Origin: an uncultured bacterium | GTDB lineage: Bacteria; Verrucomicrobiota; Kiritimatiellia; RFP12; UBA3636 | DNA length: 41,503 nt | NCBI GenBank assembly: GCA_902761575.1 | Contig: CACWKU010000024.1 | Location: forward strand, 1-41,503 | Direction of reading: 5' to 3' | Shown: positions 22,625-29,352 of the stretch, piece by piece | Layout: each line of letters starts with the position of its first letter | Position numbering within the stretch: the stretch's first letter is position 1 | Position numbers and translations under genes: made by a program | The notes under the pieces: model-generated | What the model saw: the letters and a program-made list of their open reading frames with translations, nothing else | Told to the model about the DNA's origin: nothing | Database searches by the model: none

Positions 22625-22948
22625 ATGCCGGGCAAGACCATCCTTGAAACTCCACAGGCGAGGGCGTTCGTCGATACGATGGATGCGCTTTCCCGCAAGA
22701 AATACGCGGCCTTGCTCGCATTGCTTGCGGAACATGGCTTCCTGTCCGCGCCCGCCGCCGAGAAAGTGGCCGGCGAAGCGAACCTCTTTGCGTTGCGAAT
22801 TCTGACGCGAAACAACTACCGCTACTTCTACTGCTATGACGATGGCACGACCATCTTCATCCTTTCCGGATATTCGAAACGGACGGAACAGATTCCCAGG
22901 CGAGAGATCGACAAGGCGAACAACATCAAGAAGGAGCTCGGACTATGA
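22625..22948 (+). CDS. higB: RelE/HigB-type toxin
   Basis: A 107-residue protein of the phage-derived Gp49-like/HigB type, a ribosome-dependent mRNA interferase. It shows the family pattern LALLAEHGFLSAPAAEKV ... NLFALRILTRNNYRYFYCYDD ... TIFILSGYSKRTEQIPRREI, with the core strand basic residues and a C-terminal helix. The ATG at 22625 is the first start after the promoter; the longer frame to 22490 crosses the promoter and a repeat. The toxin precedes its antitoxin, the order typical of higBA, and overlaps it by 4 bp. Confidence 0.85.
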   Translation: MPGKTILETPQARAFVDTMDALSRKKYAALLALLAEHGFLSAPAAEKVAGEANLFALRILTRNNYRYFYCYDDGTTIFILSGYSKRTEQIPRREIDKANNIKKELGL

Positions 22949-23250
22949 CCAAGGAACAGTATGCAAAAATGAAGGCGGACACGGATGCGCATCTGGCGAA
23001 GATCCGTGCGGAGCCCGGCTACGAGGAAGTGCTGGCCGAAGTTCGTTCGGAAGTCGAGTCGGCGACTCTTCTTGCGACGATCATCGAAAAGTCGAATCTC
23101 CCCCAACGGGAGATCGCACGGCGGATGAACGTATCGCAGCCCTATGTAGCCCAGCTCAAGAAGGGACGCAAGATCACCCTTCCGACGCTCTTCCGTCTGG
23201 CGGATGCATGTGGAATTCATCTCCGCATCTCCGCTGCAGCGGCGCTGTAG
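22945..23250 (+). CDS. higA: HigA-type XRE-family antitoxin
   Basis: A 101-residue protein with a helix-turn-helix of the Xre/Cro type (about residues 52-98: SNLPQREIARRMNVSQPYVAQLKKGRK). The N-terminal helical segment probably contacts the toxin. It starts in the ATGA overlap with the toxin gene. It would neutralise the toxin and repress the promoter through the palindrome at 22581-22596. The module is less GC-rich than the chromosome, like the cassettes around it, and may stabilise the array by addiction. Confidence 0.88.
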   Translation: MTKEQYAKMKADTDAHLAKIRAEPGYEEVLAEVRSEVESATLLATIIEKSNLPQREIARRMNVSQPYVAQLKKGRKITLPTLFRLADACGIHLRISAAAAL

Positions 23251-23384
23251 CGGCGAGAATACGCCAAAACGAAAGTCAGGCGGCTTCCCGCCTGTTCGCG
23301 GCCTTGCATGGCGAAGAGGACCCGCCACGCCGGCGGCGGCCGTAGGACTGCCATGCCCGAAAACGAAAGCCCGCCGGGCCGGTC

Positions 23385-23431
23385 GTCTTGCGTCTGGCGT
23401 CTCGCCAGACCCGAGGCGCCAGACGCCAGAC
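23385..23431 (-). repeat. 47-nt palindrome behind cassette 3
   Basis: Arms of 15 bases (GTCTTGCGTCTGGCG and CGCCAGACGCCAGAC), complementary at 14 of 15, surround 17 bases. It is nearly identical in arms and middle to 26549-26595 behind cassette 4. Confidence 0.75.
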
Positions 23432-23439
23432 GAAAACAA

Positions 23440-23467
23440 AAGACCGCCGGGTTTCCCCGGCGGTCTT
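23440..23467 (-). terminator. Terminator of cassette 3
   Basis: A 12-bp perfect stem AAGACCGCCGGG/CCCGGCGGTCTT with a 4-base loop, and TTTTGTTTTC downstream on the minus strand. The same stem ends cassette 4. Confidence 0.85.
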
Positions 23468-23488
23468 CCGTTTGTTGGGGTTGGTCCC

Positions 23489-24094
23489 TTACGCGCGGCG
23501 GCGCTTCAGGAGCATGCCCAGGCCAAGCAGGCCCATAAGGGCAACCGAGGGCTCGGGGACGGCCGGCGCAGCCGTCCAGTTCGAGGCGCGAACCGTGGCC
23601 GCATTCCAAGTCATGGCGCTCGTCGGTGGAAGGGGATCACCCGTAGTCTCATATCCCTTCGCCTGTCCGGATACGGTTTTGTAGTACCAGGAAGTTTTTT
23701 CCGAGCTGTCCGTCAGACTTGTGACGATTACAGCGAAGAAATCGTTGAGAGAGGAACTAGAGATCTCGGGCCTCTCAACGGGGGTAGTTCCGGCAGCCTT
23801 GCCACCAGTTTTGCACTTCGCATCTTCGAGAAACGTCGCCCCGGTGACGGCGCTTGACGAGAAACCAGACGCCCCGAAGGCACCGGAGATGGTTTCGTCC
23901 GTAGCCGTTCCGAGGAAGAAGTAGATGGTCGCAGCATCATTTGCGATGTTGCTTGTGCCGGTAGTGATTGTTCCGTCTTCTCCGACGGTAAAACTCTTGA
24001 TGCCTCCACTTCCGAGTGACCAGAGAATGGCAGAACCGTAGGCGCTCGAGCAGGCGACCGCCATTGCGATGAACGCAAGAATTGTCTTTTTCAT
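23489..24094 (-). CDS. Cassette 3 PEP-CTERM-type secreted protein
   Basis: A 201-residue protein with signal peptide MKKTILAFIAMAVACSSAYG, a mature region beginning SAILWSLGSGGIKSF that differs from the cassette 1, 2 and 4 partners, and the tail VPEPSVALMGLLGLGMLLKR ending RRA. AAGGAAACG precedes the ATG. It lies 28 bp after the cassette 3 surface gene and is followed by a strong terminator. The sequence divergence of the mature part, with intact sorting signals at both ends, fits interchangeable surface proteins. Confidence 0.86.
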   Translation of the reverse strand: MKKTILAFIAMAVACSSAYGSAILWSLGSGGIKSFTVGEDGTITTGTSNIANDAATIYFFLGTATDETISGAFGASGFSSSAVTGATFLEDAKCKTGGKAAGTTPVERPEISSSSLNDFFAVIVTSLTDSSEKTSWYYKTVSGQAKGYETTGDPLPPTSAMTWNAATVRASNWTAAPAVPEPSVALMGLLGLGMLLKRRRA

Positions 24095-24122
24095 TGTTTT
24101 CGTTTCCTTGTTGGTTGCGATA

Positions 24123-24803
24123 CTATTCGACGGAAATCGAAACAGTATCAGATTCGGACATCAGCCAGAAACCATCGTTGAGTTGAACTTCTTTTTCGGC
24201 GCGAAGTCCGGAAGCTTCGTCTGTCCAACCGGGACCAAGGTCCTCTTCACCCGTCTCGTCATAGGTTTCTTCGGCATATGTGAAGGCGTCGTATGTCGTT
24301 CCGTTGAAGAACTGAATGCGGTCTCCATCGGCAATGTTTTCAAACGTGACGGATTGAAGATCCTTTTTCACGGGAGTCGGAACCGCGACAAGGGCGAACA
24401 CACCTCCGCAGTTCGCAGAGTACGAACCATCTGGTTTGACCTCGCCACCAAATGTCATGGTTGCAGATTCTCCACTCGCGCGAAGCCAGAAGGCCTGACC
24501 GGGAATCAAGGCTCGCTCAGCCCTCAGGCCGGTAACCTCGTCCGTCCAACCAGGACCAAGATCTTCTTCACCCGTCTCGTCATACGTTTCTTCCGCATAC
24601 AGATATGCATCATACGTCACGCCATTGAAGAACTGGATTCGATCACCGTCGGCAACACCTTCCAGAACCAAATCCTGGATATCCAGAGTGTTTGCGCCAA
24701 TAGTGGTGAATTGAACGCCGACAATCTGATTGTTGTCGGGATCAACGCTAAGTTTGTGGTATCCGACGATGTTCGATGAGACGACTTCGGCGCCCCACGC
24801 GGG
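24123..24803 (-). CDS. Cassette 3 surface-type two-repeat protein (SNIVGY family), start unresolved
   Basis: The body begins PAWGAEVVSSNIVGYHKLSV at the box and continues DPDNNQIVGVQF. It has two repeats sharing ADGDRIQFFNG.TYDA and YAEETYDETGEEDLGPGWTD, each ending in a (F/W)WL segment and a beta strand. This differs strongly from the repeats of cassettes 1, 2 and 4, although the first 16 residues are the same. The first in-frame ATG or alternative start lies well inside the body (24671). Upstream, a short ORF beginning TTG at 24868 (MYLIELFASKAKKMLEIEGA) overlaps the box in a different frame. No signal peptide is in frame. Confidence 0.68.
   Translation of the reverse strand, partial: PAWGAEVVSSNIVGYHKLSVDPDNNQIVGVQFTTIGANTLDIQDLVLEGVADGDRIQFFNGVTYDAYLYAEETYDETGEEDLGPGWTDEVTGLRAERALIPGQAFWLRASGESATMTFGGEVKPDGSYSANCGGVFALVAVPTPVKKDLQSVTFENIADGDRIQFFNGTTYDAFTYAEETYDETGEEDLGPGWTDEASGLRAEKEVQLNDGFWLMSESDTVSISVE
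24763..24803 (-). repeat. 41-bp cassette box, copy 3
   Basis: It matches copy 1 at 40 of 41 positions, although the downstream proteins are hardly alike beyond the motif. Confidence 0.85.
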
Positions 24804-25142
24804 CCGTTGGCGCCCTCAATTTCAAGCATTTTCTTCGCCTTGGAAGCAAAAAGTTCGATCAAGTACAACTTATTGTAAAATCAACCGATATCGACATATT
24901 CACCCCCGTTTTGCCACTTCGCCAGATCCGGGGCGTGCAACTTTTTTGAGGCCTGAGGCGGGTCAAGCCCGACTTCGGTCGCCCACCATTCACCAAACGG
25001 CGCGGGCGCTCGCATGCGCACGATGGGCGCTCCCACACGTGTGCGTGTGCGCGTCCCACACAATGTCTCGAACGTTCTGTCCGCCCCCTCGCGCGCCGCC
25101 GTTGCCGAAGCACCCTTCGTTCCCTCCGTTCCGATCTTCCCG
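24804..25142. other. Divergent intergenic region between cassettes 3 and 4
   Basis: No gene is supported. The AT-rich stretch near 24850-24900 holds a palindrome TACAA CTTA TTGTA (24864-24877) and a possible plus-strand promoter. The rest is GC-rich and unlike the sequence in front of the other boxes. Confidence 0.5.
24854..24881 (+). promoter_or_regulatory. Possible promoter toward cassette 4
   Basis: TTCGAT (24854-24859), a 16-bp spacer and TAAAAT (24876-24881). The palindrome TACAA CTTA TTGTA overlaps the -10 box and could be an operator. The leader to the box would be about 255 bases. Confidence 0.35.
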
Positions 25143-25183
25143 CCCGCGTGGGGCGCCGAAGTCGTCAGCTCGAACATCGTGGG
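25143..25183 (+). repeat. 41-bp cassette box, copy 4
   Basis: It matches copy 1 at 36 of 41 positions; three of the five differences are in the SS codons (TCATCG against AGCTCG), which still read Ser-Ser. Confidence 0.8.
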
Positions 25184-25868
25184 ATACCAAAAGGTGACTC
25201 TAGCATCCCAATTCACCCTCATCGGAAGCCAGTTTCTCAATGTGGGAACCGGTGTAAAGGATCTTCAGGAGTTCGTCACGGACAGCACGATGCCGGGGCT
25301 CGACGCGGACAACAACTACGCCTTTCAGACGGAAATTCGTCTTTGGGACGGATACAACTACGACACATACGGATGGGATCCCGATGGCGATCCAAATACT
25401 CCGAACAGCGACCATAAATGGGTTGATGATTACCTGAATGTGATCGAAAACGTCTCGATGGGGGTTGGAACGGCGGCTTGGATCAAGGTCCCCGCATCGA
25501 CGGAGGCAACGCTTACCGTCTCGGGAGAAGTTCCCGAGGGAACGACCACTTCCGTCGCAATCCACAGCGGATTCAACCTCCTCTCCAACCCTTTCCCGGT
25601 TGCCACGGACATCCAGTCCATTCAACCCAGCGCAGAGATTCCCGGCCTCGATGCCGAAAACAATTATGCATTTCAAACCGAAATCCGCGTTTGGGACGGA
25701 TACAACTACGATACATACGGATGGGATCCCGATGGCGATCCAAATGTTCCGAACAGCGACCACAAATGGGTAGACGACTACCTGAACGTGGTTAACGTGA
25801 CCATTCCGATGGGACATGGATTCTGGATCAAGACGACAGAAAACGGATCCGTGACCTTCTCCAAGTAG
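25143..25868 (+). CDS. Cassette 4 surface-type two-repeat protein (SNIVGY family), start unresolved
   Basis: The body begins PAWGAEVVSSNIVGYQKVTL. The two repeats contain GLDA(D/E)NNYAFQTEIR(L/V)WDGYNYDTYGWDPDGDPN and HKWVDDYLNV, nearly identical to each other in DNA as well. Each is followed by a (A/F)WIK segment and a beta-rich end. The frame is open upstream to an ATG at 25014, but that extension (MRTMGAPTRVRVRVPHNVSN) is not a signal peptide and shares nothing with the other cassettes. If 25014 is used the product would be 284 residues and not exported by the usual route. It lies 38 bp before its PEP-CTERM partner. Confidence 0.7.
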   Translation, partial: PAWGAEVVSSNIVGYQKVTLASQFTLIGSQFLNVGTGVKDLQEFVTDSTMPGLDADNNYAFQTEIRLWDGYNYDTYGWDPDGDPNTPNSDHKWVDDYLNVIENVSMGVGTAAWIKVPASTEATLTVSGEVPEGTTTSVAIHSGFNLLSNPFPVATDIQSIQPSAEIPGLDAENNYAFQTEIRVWDGYNYDTYGWDPDGDPNVPNSDHKWVDDYLNVVNVTIPMGHGFWIKTTENGSVTFSK

Positions 25869-25906
25869 AACTTTCCGAAAACAACCACAAACACGAAATC
25901 AAACCC

Positions 25907-26491
25907 ATGAAAACAAAACTGCTTCTTTTGGCGATTTTGCTCTCCGCAACCATCTCTCACGCGGCGAGTTTCAAATGGTCGGCTGCGGCACCCGCCGCAT
26001 TCGATGGAACAAAACTGGAAGGCACGGCGAAGGGATACCTCGTCTACTTGGGAACCTCAACTTCCGCCTCCGATCTCTTCACGATTGATTACACCGCACC
26101 CGGGACAATCACTCCCGCGACCAGTGTGCAGAATGTCACATCGGGAACGGGAAGAGCTGCAGGAGCCATTTCGGCAACCTACAAAGACACAGATACCGGA
26201 GACGATGGACACCATGTTGCCACGGGGGCTCATTTCGGTATGTTCCTGGTTTACAATGACGGAACCGACACTTGGTACAACTTCTCCTCGACTGTCGCCA
26301 CCATCACTACGGATGCGACTGGTGCTTTTGAAGCGAAGTCGTTCGCGTTCGACTATTCGACAAAAACGACGATTGAGTCGGACGGACAAACCCCTTCGGG
26401 CTGGACGAAGATCAACATCGTCCCGGAGCCTTCGACCGCCATTCTCGCGCTGGCCGGTCTCGCGCTCCTGATCAAGCGCCGCCGCGCGTAA
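25907..26491 (+). CDS. Cassette 4 PEP-CTERM-type secreted protein
   Basis: A 194-residue protein with signal peptide MKTKLLLLAILLSATISHA, a mature part beginning ASFKWSAAAPAAFDGTKLEG, related in outline to the cassette 1 and 2 partners (GYLVYLGTS, FGMFLVYNDGTDTWYNFSS), and the tail VPEPSTAIL with ALAGLALLI and KRRRA. The last 60 bases of the gene are nearly identical to the 3' end of the cassette 1 partner even though the mature parts have diverged. It is followed by the same terminator as cassette 3. Confidence 0.88.
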   Translation: MKTKLLLLAILLSATISHAASFKWSAAAPAAFDGTKLEGTAKGYLVYLGTSTSASDLFTIDYTAPGTITPATSVQNVTSGTGRAAGAISATYKDTDTGDDGHHVATGAHFGMFLVYNDGTDTWYNFSSTVATITTDATGAFEAKSFAFDYSTKTTIESDGQTPSGWTKINIVPEPSTAILALAGLALLIKRRRA

Positions 26492-26512
26492 GGGGCCAAC
26501 TCCAACAAACGG

Positions 26513-26540
26513 AAGACCGCCGGGGCGACCCGGCGGTCTT
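26513..26540 (+). terminator. Terminator of cassette 4
   Basis: A 12-bp perfect stem AAGACCGCCGGG/CCCGGCGGTCTT, loop GCGA, then TTCCTTTTC. It has the same stem as the cassette 3 terminator. Confidence 0.85.
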
Positions 26541-26548
26541 TCCTTTTC

Positions 26549-26595
26549 GTCTGGCGTCTGGCGCCTCGGGTCTGGCGAGACGCCAGACGCCAGAC
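26549..26595 (+). repeat. 47-nt palindrome behind cassette 4
   Basis: Perfect 15-base arms GTCTGGCGTCTGGCG and CGCCAGACGCCAGAC around 17 bases. The same element follows cassette 3 (23385-23431, minus). Confidence 0.8.
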
Positions 26596-26711
26596 ATCGA
26601 CCCAACCGACTTCACCGACTCCACCGACGAAATCGGGTTTTCCCCTCCCTTCCCGAAGGATCGCGGGGGAGACTCGACTTTGTCGGTTGGGTCGATCGGG
26701 TCGGTGGAGTC
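26596..26711. repeat. Two interleaved inverted repeats
   Basis: ATCGACCCAACCGAC (26596-26610) pairs perfectly with 26682-26696, and GACTCCACCGAC (26617-26628) with 26700-26711. The order A-B-A'-B' means both stems cannot nest; the transcript could only form them as a pseudoknot or as alternatives. Confidence 0.65.
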
Positions 26712-26792
26712 GATTGGCCGCGGTGGGGGGAAAGCATCCCCCAAAAATACGGCCGGACATCGACTCCACCGCGAAACGACATCCTCCCCGCG

Positions 26793-27794
26793 CTACGCCA
26801 TCGTCGCGAGCATCTCCGGCGTCACGCGGGCCGGGGAGGGGCGGCCGTCTCGCCAGTCGCGGAAGGCGGCGAGCATCGCCTCGCCCATCCGGCGCACCTC
26901 GCCGCCGGAGCTGCCGGCGAAGTGCGGCGTGAGCAGGACGTTCGGCAGCGCGCGCAGGGGCGAGTCCGCCGCGGGCGGCTCGGGGAAGGTGACGTCGAGG
27001 ACCGCCGTGCGCCCCGGCTCCTCCCGCAGCGCGCGGGCGAGGTCCTCCTCGACGACCTGCGCCCCGCGGCCGGTGTTGAGGAAGGTGGCGTTCGGCGGCA
27101 TCCGCGAGAAGAGCGCGTAGCCGAGCAGCCCTCGCGTGGCGGGGTTGTCCGCGAGGTGGTTGGAGACGGTCTGGCACGTCGCGAAGATCTCCTCCAGCCC
27201 CGTCTTGCGGACGCCGAGCGCCGCTGCGCGGGCGTCGTCGAGGAACGGGTCGTAGCCGAGAACCTCGACGCGGTGCGCCCGCAGGGCGCGCGCGACGAGC
27301 GAGCCGATGCGGCCGCCCGCGCCGAGCAGCCCGACGCGGGCGCCGAGGTTGCCCGGATACGCCGCCGCGGCGCGGCGCTCGGCCTCGGACGCGGCCGGGC
27401 CCTTCGGCCCGTGCCGGAAGCGGAAGAAGCCCTTGTTCGCGAGCAGGATCTGCGCGACGGCGACCTCGGCGACGGGCACCGCGTTCTCGCCCCACGCGCT
27501 GAAGACGGCCACGCCGCGCGCGAGCAGCGGCCGCGCGAACGCCTGCACGCTGCCCGCCGCGTAGAACACGGCGCACAGGCGCGGGAGCGCGTCGGCGAGC
27601 TCCTCCTCCGAGAGCGCGGGCATCCCCCAGGTGGCGAAGAGCGCCTCGCAGTCCTCCGCCGCCCCGGCTCGCAGCTCCTCTACGGAGATCGGCTCGGGAT
27701 CGAGCCCCGCCTCCTCCCGCAGCGCATCGACGAGATCGGGCGGATACACCCGCCCTATCGCCTCGCCCCCGACCATTCGCGCTTTCCCCTTCAT
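26793..27794 (-). CDS. D-isomer-specific 2-hydroxyacid dehydrogenase
   Basis: A 333-residue NAD(P)-dependent dehydrogenase of the phosphoglycerate-dehydrogenase/glycerate-dehydrogenase type. The Rossmann motif is LLGAGGRIGSLVARALRAH with YDPF after it. The catalytic region follows with NHLADNPATRGLLGYALFSR, FLNTGRGAQVVEEDL, the Glu-containing DVTFPEPP and the active-site His in LTPHFAG. I chose the ATG at 27794 (MKGKARMVGGEAIGRVYPP), with AAAGGTGG upstream. An in-frame extension to 27839 would start inside the terminal repeat of the neighbouring element (MKITHGGIEG). Substrate is unknown. It is probably read through from the element upstream or from a promoter within it. Confidence 0.88.
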   Translation of the reverse strand: MKGKARMVGGEAIGRVYPPDLVDALREEAGLDPEPISVEELRAGAAEDCEALFATWGMPALSEEELADALPRLCAVFYAAGSVQAFARPLLARGVAVFSAWGENAVPVAEVAVAQILLANKGFFRFRHGPKGPAASEAERRAAAAYPGNLGARVGLLGAGGRIGSLVARALRAHRVEVLGYDPFLDDARAAALGVRKTGLEEIFATCQTVSNHLADNPATRGLLGYALFSRMPPNATFLNTGRGAQVVEEDLARALREEPGRTAVLDVTFPEPPAADSPLRALPNVLLTPHFAGSSGGEVRRMGEAMLAAFRDWRDGRPSPARVTPEMLATMA

Positions 27795-27899
27795 CCTCCC
27801 CCACCTTTCTCCTTCAATTCCACCGTGCGTGATTTTCATTGTTTTCTCTTCTCCCGTTCTGTCGATTTCTTCGTTTTGTCGGCCATTTTCCGTTCTTCC

Positions 27900-29051
27900 C
27901 TATGCCAGCCGTCGCCTTCGCCCGCGCTCGCGTTTCTCCCGTTCGTCCCGCTCCGCGCGCAATCGTCGCATGAACCCCGCCACGGTCGCGCTTTCCGGCG
28001 CGGCGAGCAGCGCTCGCAGTCGCTTGCGCGCGCCGGGCAGCCGTTCACGCAACGTCGGTCGCACCTTCCTCTCGACTTCCGGATCGGCCGCGAGCAGCAG
28101 CTCCGCCGGAACGGGATCGAAGAGGTCCTCCGAATCGCGCGCCTCCCACGCAAGCCTGCGGTAGCCCGTGAGCGCCGCGTAGTGCGGGAGCAGTTCCGGG
28201 CAGTTCTCGAAGATCCAGCCGCGCAGGCCGCCGTTGCGCCCGACGATTTCGCCGTCGCTGTCACGGATGAGCGAACTGTCCGTCGTCGCCTCCGCGTCGA
28301 GCAGCATCGACCCGAGCCGGATCTTCTCCTCCACCTTCCCGCGTCCGCGCGCCTTCTCGAACTGCTCGCGCACCTCGTCGCCCGTCGGCGCGGGCTTGGC
28401 GGAGAAGACGCAGAGCCGGCGGATCGGAGCGCCCTTGCGGCGGGGACGGTCCGGCAAGTTCGGCATCCCGGGTTCGCGTGGCGGGGTGCCGGACCCCGCC
28501 ACGGCCTTCTCCAGCGTCCCGAACCAGTCCTGCCACGCCAGGTTCCGCTTCGCACGAGCCTTGGCGCGGAGGGCCGCGGAGCAGGGCCGGCGCGAAAGAG
28601 CAAGCGCCTCGCGCTCGCGGGCGGCCTCGCGGCGGACCCGCTCCGCGGCGAGGGCGCGCAGGACGCGAAGGTACTCGATGCGGCCGGAGTCTCGCGCGTC
28701 GCGGAGGCGCTGCGCGCATTCGCGGGCGAAGGCGCGGTCGACGCCCGCCCGGGCGCGGTAGGCGCAGAGACGGACTGATCGGAAGAGGGAGGCGGCGCTC
28801 TTCGAGAGCAAGGGCAGAATGGTCGTCTCGAGCGCACCGGGCGTGTCGTCGGGGGAGTCGATGAAGAAGACGAAGAGGGGGATGACGCCGGGAATCGCGA
28901 TTCCCATGGAGTCGAAGCCCGAAGTCGCCCAGCGGTATTCCTCCCACGCGTGGCGACGGAGGGCGGCGTTGATGCGCGCCTCCTCGCGGCGGCGGTCGGC
29001 GCGGCGAAGGGCGGCGGCGGAGATGGTTCGGCGGCGGGGGCGGCGGGACAT
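27900..29051 (-). CDS. Unknown 383-residue protein of the repeated element, copy 1
   Basis: I do not recognise this protein. Visible features are a very basic N-terminus (MSRRPRRRTISAAALRRADR), a hydrophobic stretch GIAIPGVIPLFVFFI (about residues 50-64) followed by DSPDDTPGALETTILPLL, a long Arg/Ala/Glu helical region (about 95-165), a conserved WQDWFGTLEKAVAGSGTPPR patch, GWIFENCPELLPHYAALTG (about 283-301) and a basic tail. It differs from copy 2 at 19 of 383 residues with no frameshift or stop, so it appears to be under selection. The start is the ATG at 29051; longer frames run through the promoter. A DNA-binding role is plausible from the charge, but that is inference. Confidence 0.75.
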   Translation of the reverse strand: MSRRPRRRTISAAALRRADRRREEARINAALRRHAWEEYRWATSGFDSMGIAIPGVIPLFVFFIDSPDDTPGALETTILPLLSKSAASLFRSVRLCAYRARAGVDRAFARECAQRLRDARDSGRIEYLRVLRALAAERVRREAAREREALALSRRPCSAALRAKARAKRNLAWQDWFGTLEKAVAGSGTPPREPGMPNLPDRPRRKGAPIRRLCVFSAKPAPTGDEVREQFEKARGRGKVEEKIRLGSMLLDAEATTDSSLIRDSDGEIVGRNGGLRGWIFENCPELLPHYAALTGYRRLAWEARDSEDLFDPVPAELLLAADPEVERKVRPTLRERLPGARKRLRALLAAPESATVAGFMRRLRAERDEREKRERGRRRRLA

Positions 29052-29157
29052 GGCGGAAGGGGAATGGAGGACGGAAGGACGGGAGCGGCGTTGTTCGATC
29101 GAGAGTCGGGCGAAAACGGCAGAACGTGAACCGCCGCAGTGGTGGAGAACGCACGCG

Positions 29158-29186
29158 ATTCTACACCGCAGGAGCGGCGAAAGCAA
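29158..29186 (-). promoter_or_regulatory. Promoter inside element copy 1
   Basis: Minus strand TTGCTT (29186-29181), a 17-bp spacer and TAGAAT (29163-29158). The -35 box directly abuts the terminal repeat, so the element carries its own promoter. Confidence 0.65.
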
Positions 29187-29352
29187 GGAAAATCACGCAC
29201 GGTGGAATTGAATGGTTTTGAAGCGGTTTGGTTGGTGAAATGGCGGGCCGGTCAGCCGTTGAGAAGGGGGTGGCGGCGGATGGGGAGGCCGCGACGCAGG
29301 CGGAGGGCGTGCCAGGCGCTCGGGATGTCGCTTCGCACCGCCTGGCGGAGGG

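Larger units (their letters stand above)
26492..26792. other. Intergenic region behind cassette 4
   Basis: No gene is seen. It contains the cassette terminator, a 47-nt palindrome, and two interleaved inverted repeats (26596-26711). Confidence 0.6.
27815..29210 (-). mobile_element. Inverted-repeat-bounded 1.4-kb element, copy 1
   Basis: The 23-bp ends (27815-27837 and 29188-29210) are perfect inverted repeats with the core CCACCGTGCGTGATTTTC. Between them lie one promoter and one gene (27900-29051), both reading leftwards. The same ends and gene recur at 35050-36539, and the ends alone at 10815-10891. I see no clear target-site duplication. One gene plus terminal inverted repeats, multiple copies and a miniature derivative is the architecture of an insertion sequence, but the protein has no transposase motif I recognise. 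Confidence 0.75.

Noticed and set aside
19671-26491. Diversity-generating retroelement or prophage
   Set aside because: No reverse transcriptase, template/variable repeat pair, or phage structural gene is present.
19360-26595. Classical integron (intI, attI, attC cassette array)
   Set aside because: The recombinases lack a recognisable IntI-specific region and no attC pattern with paired R and L boxes ending in GTTRRRY was found; cassettes contain two genes each and vary in orientation.
28000-29051. Assigning the 383-residue element protein to the REP-associated tyrosine transposases or a DDE family
   Set aside because: No HUH motif, catalytic Tyr context or spaced DDE triad could be identified by eye, so no family is claimed.
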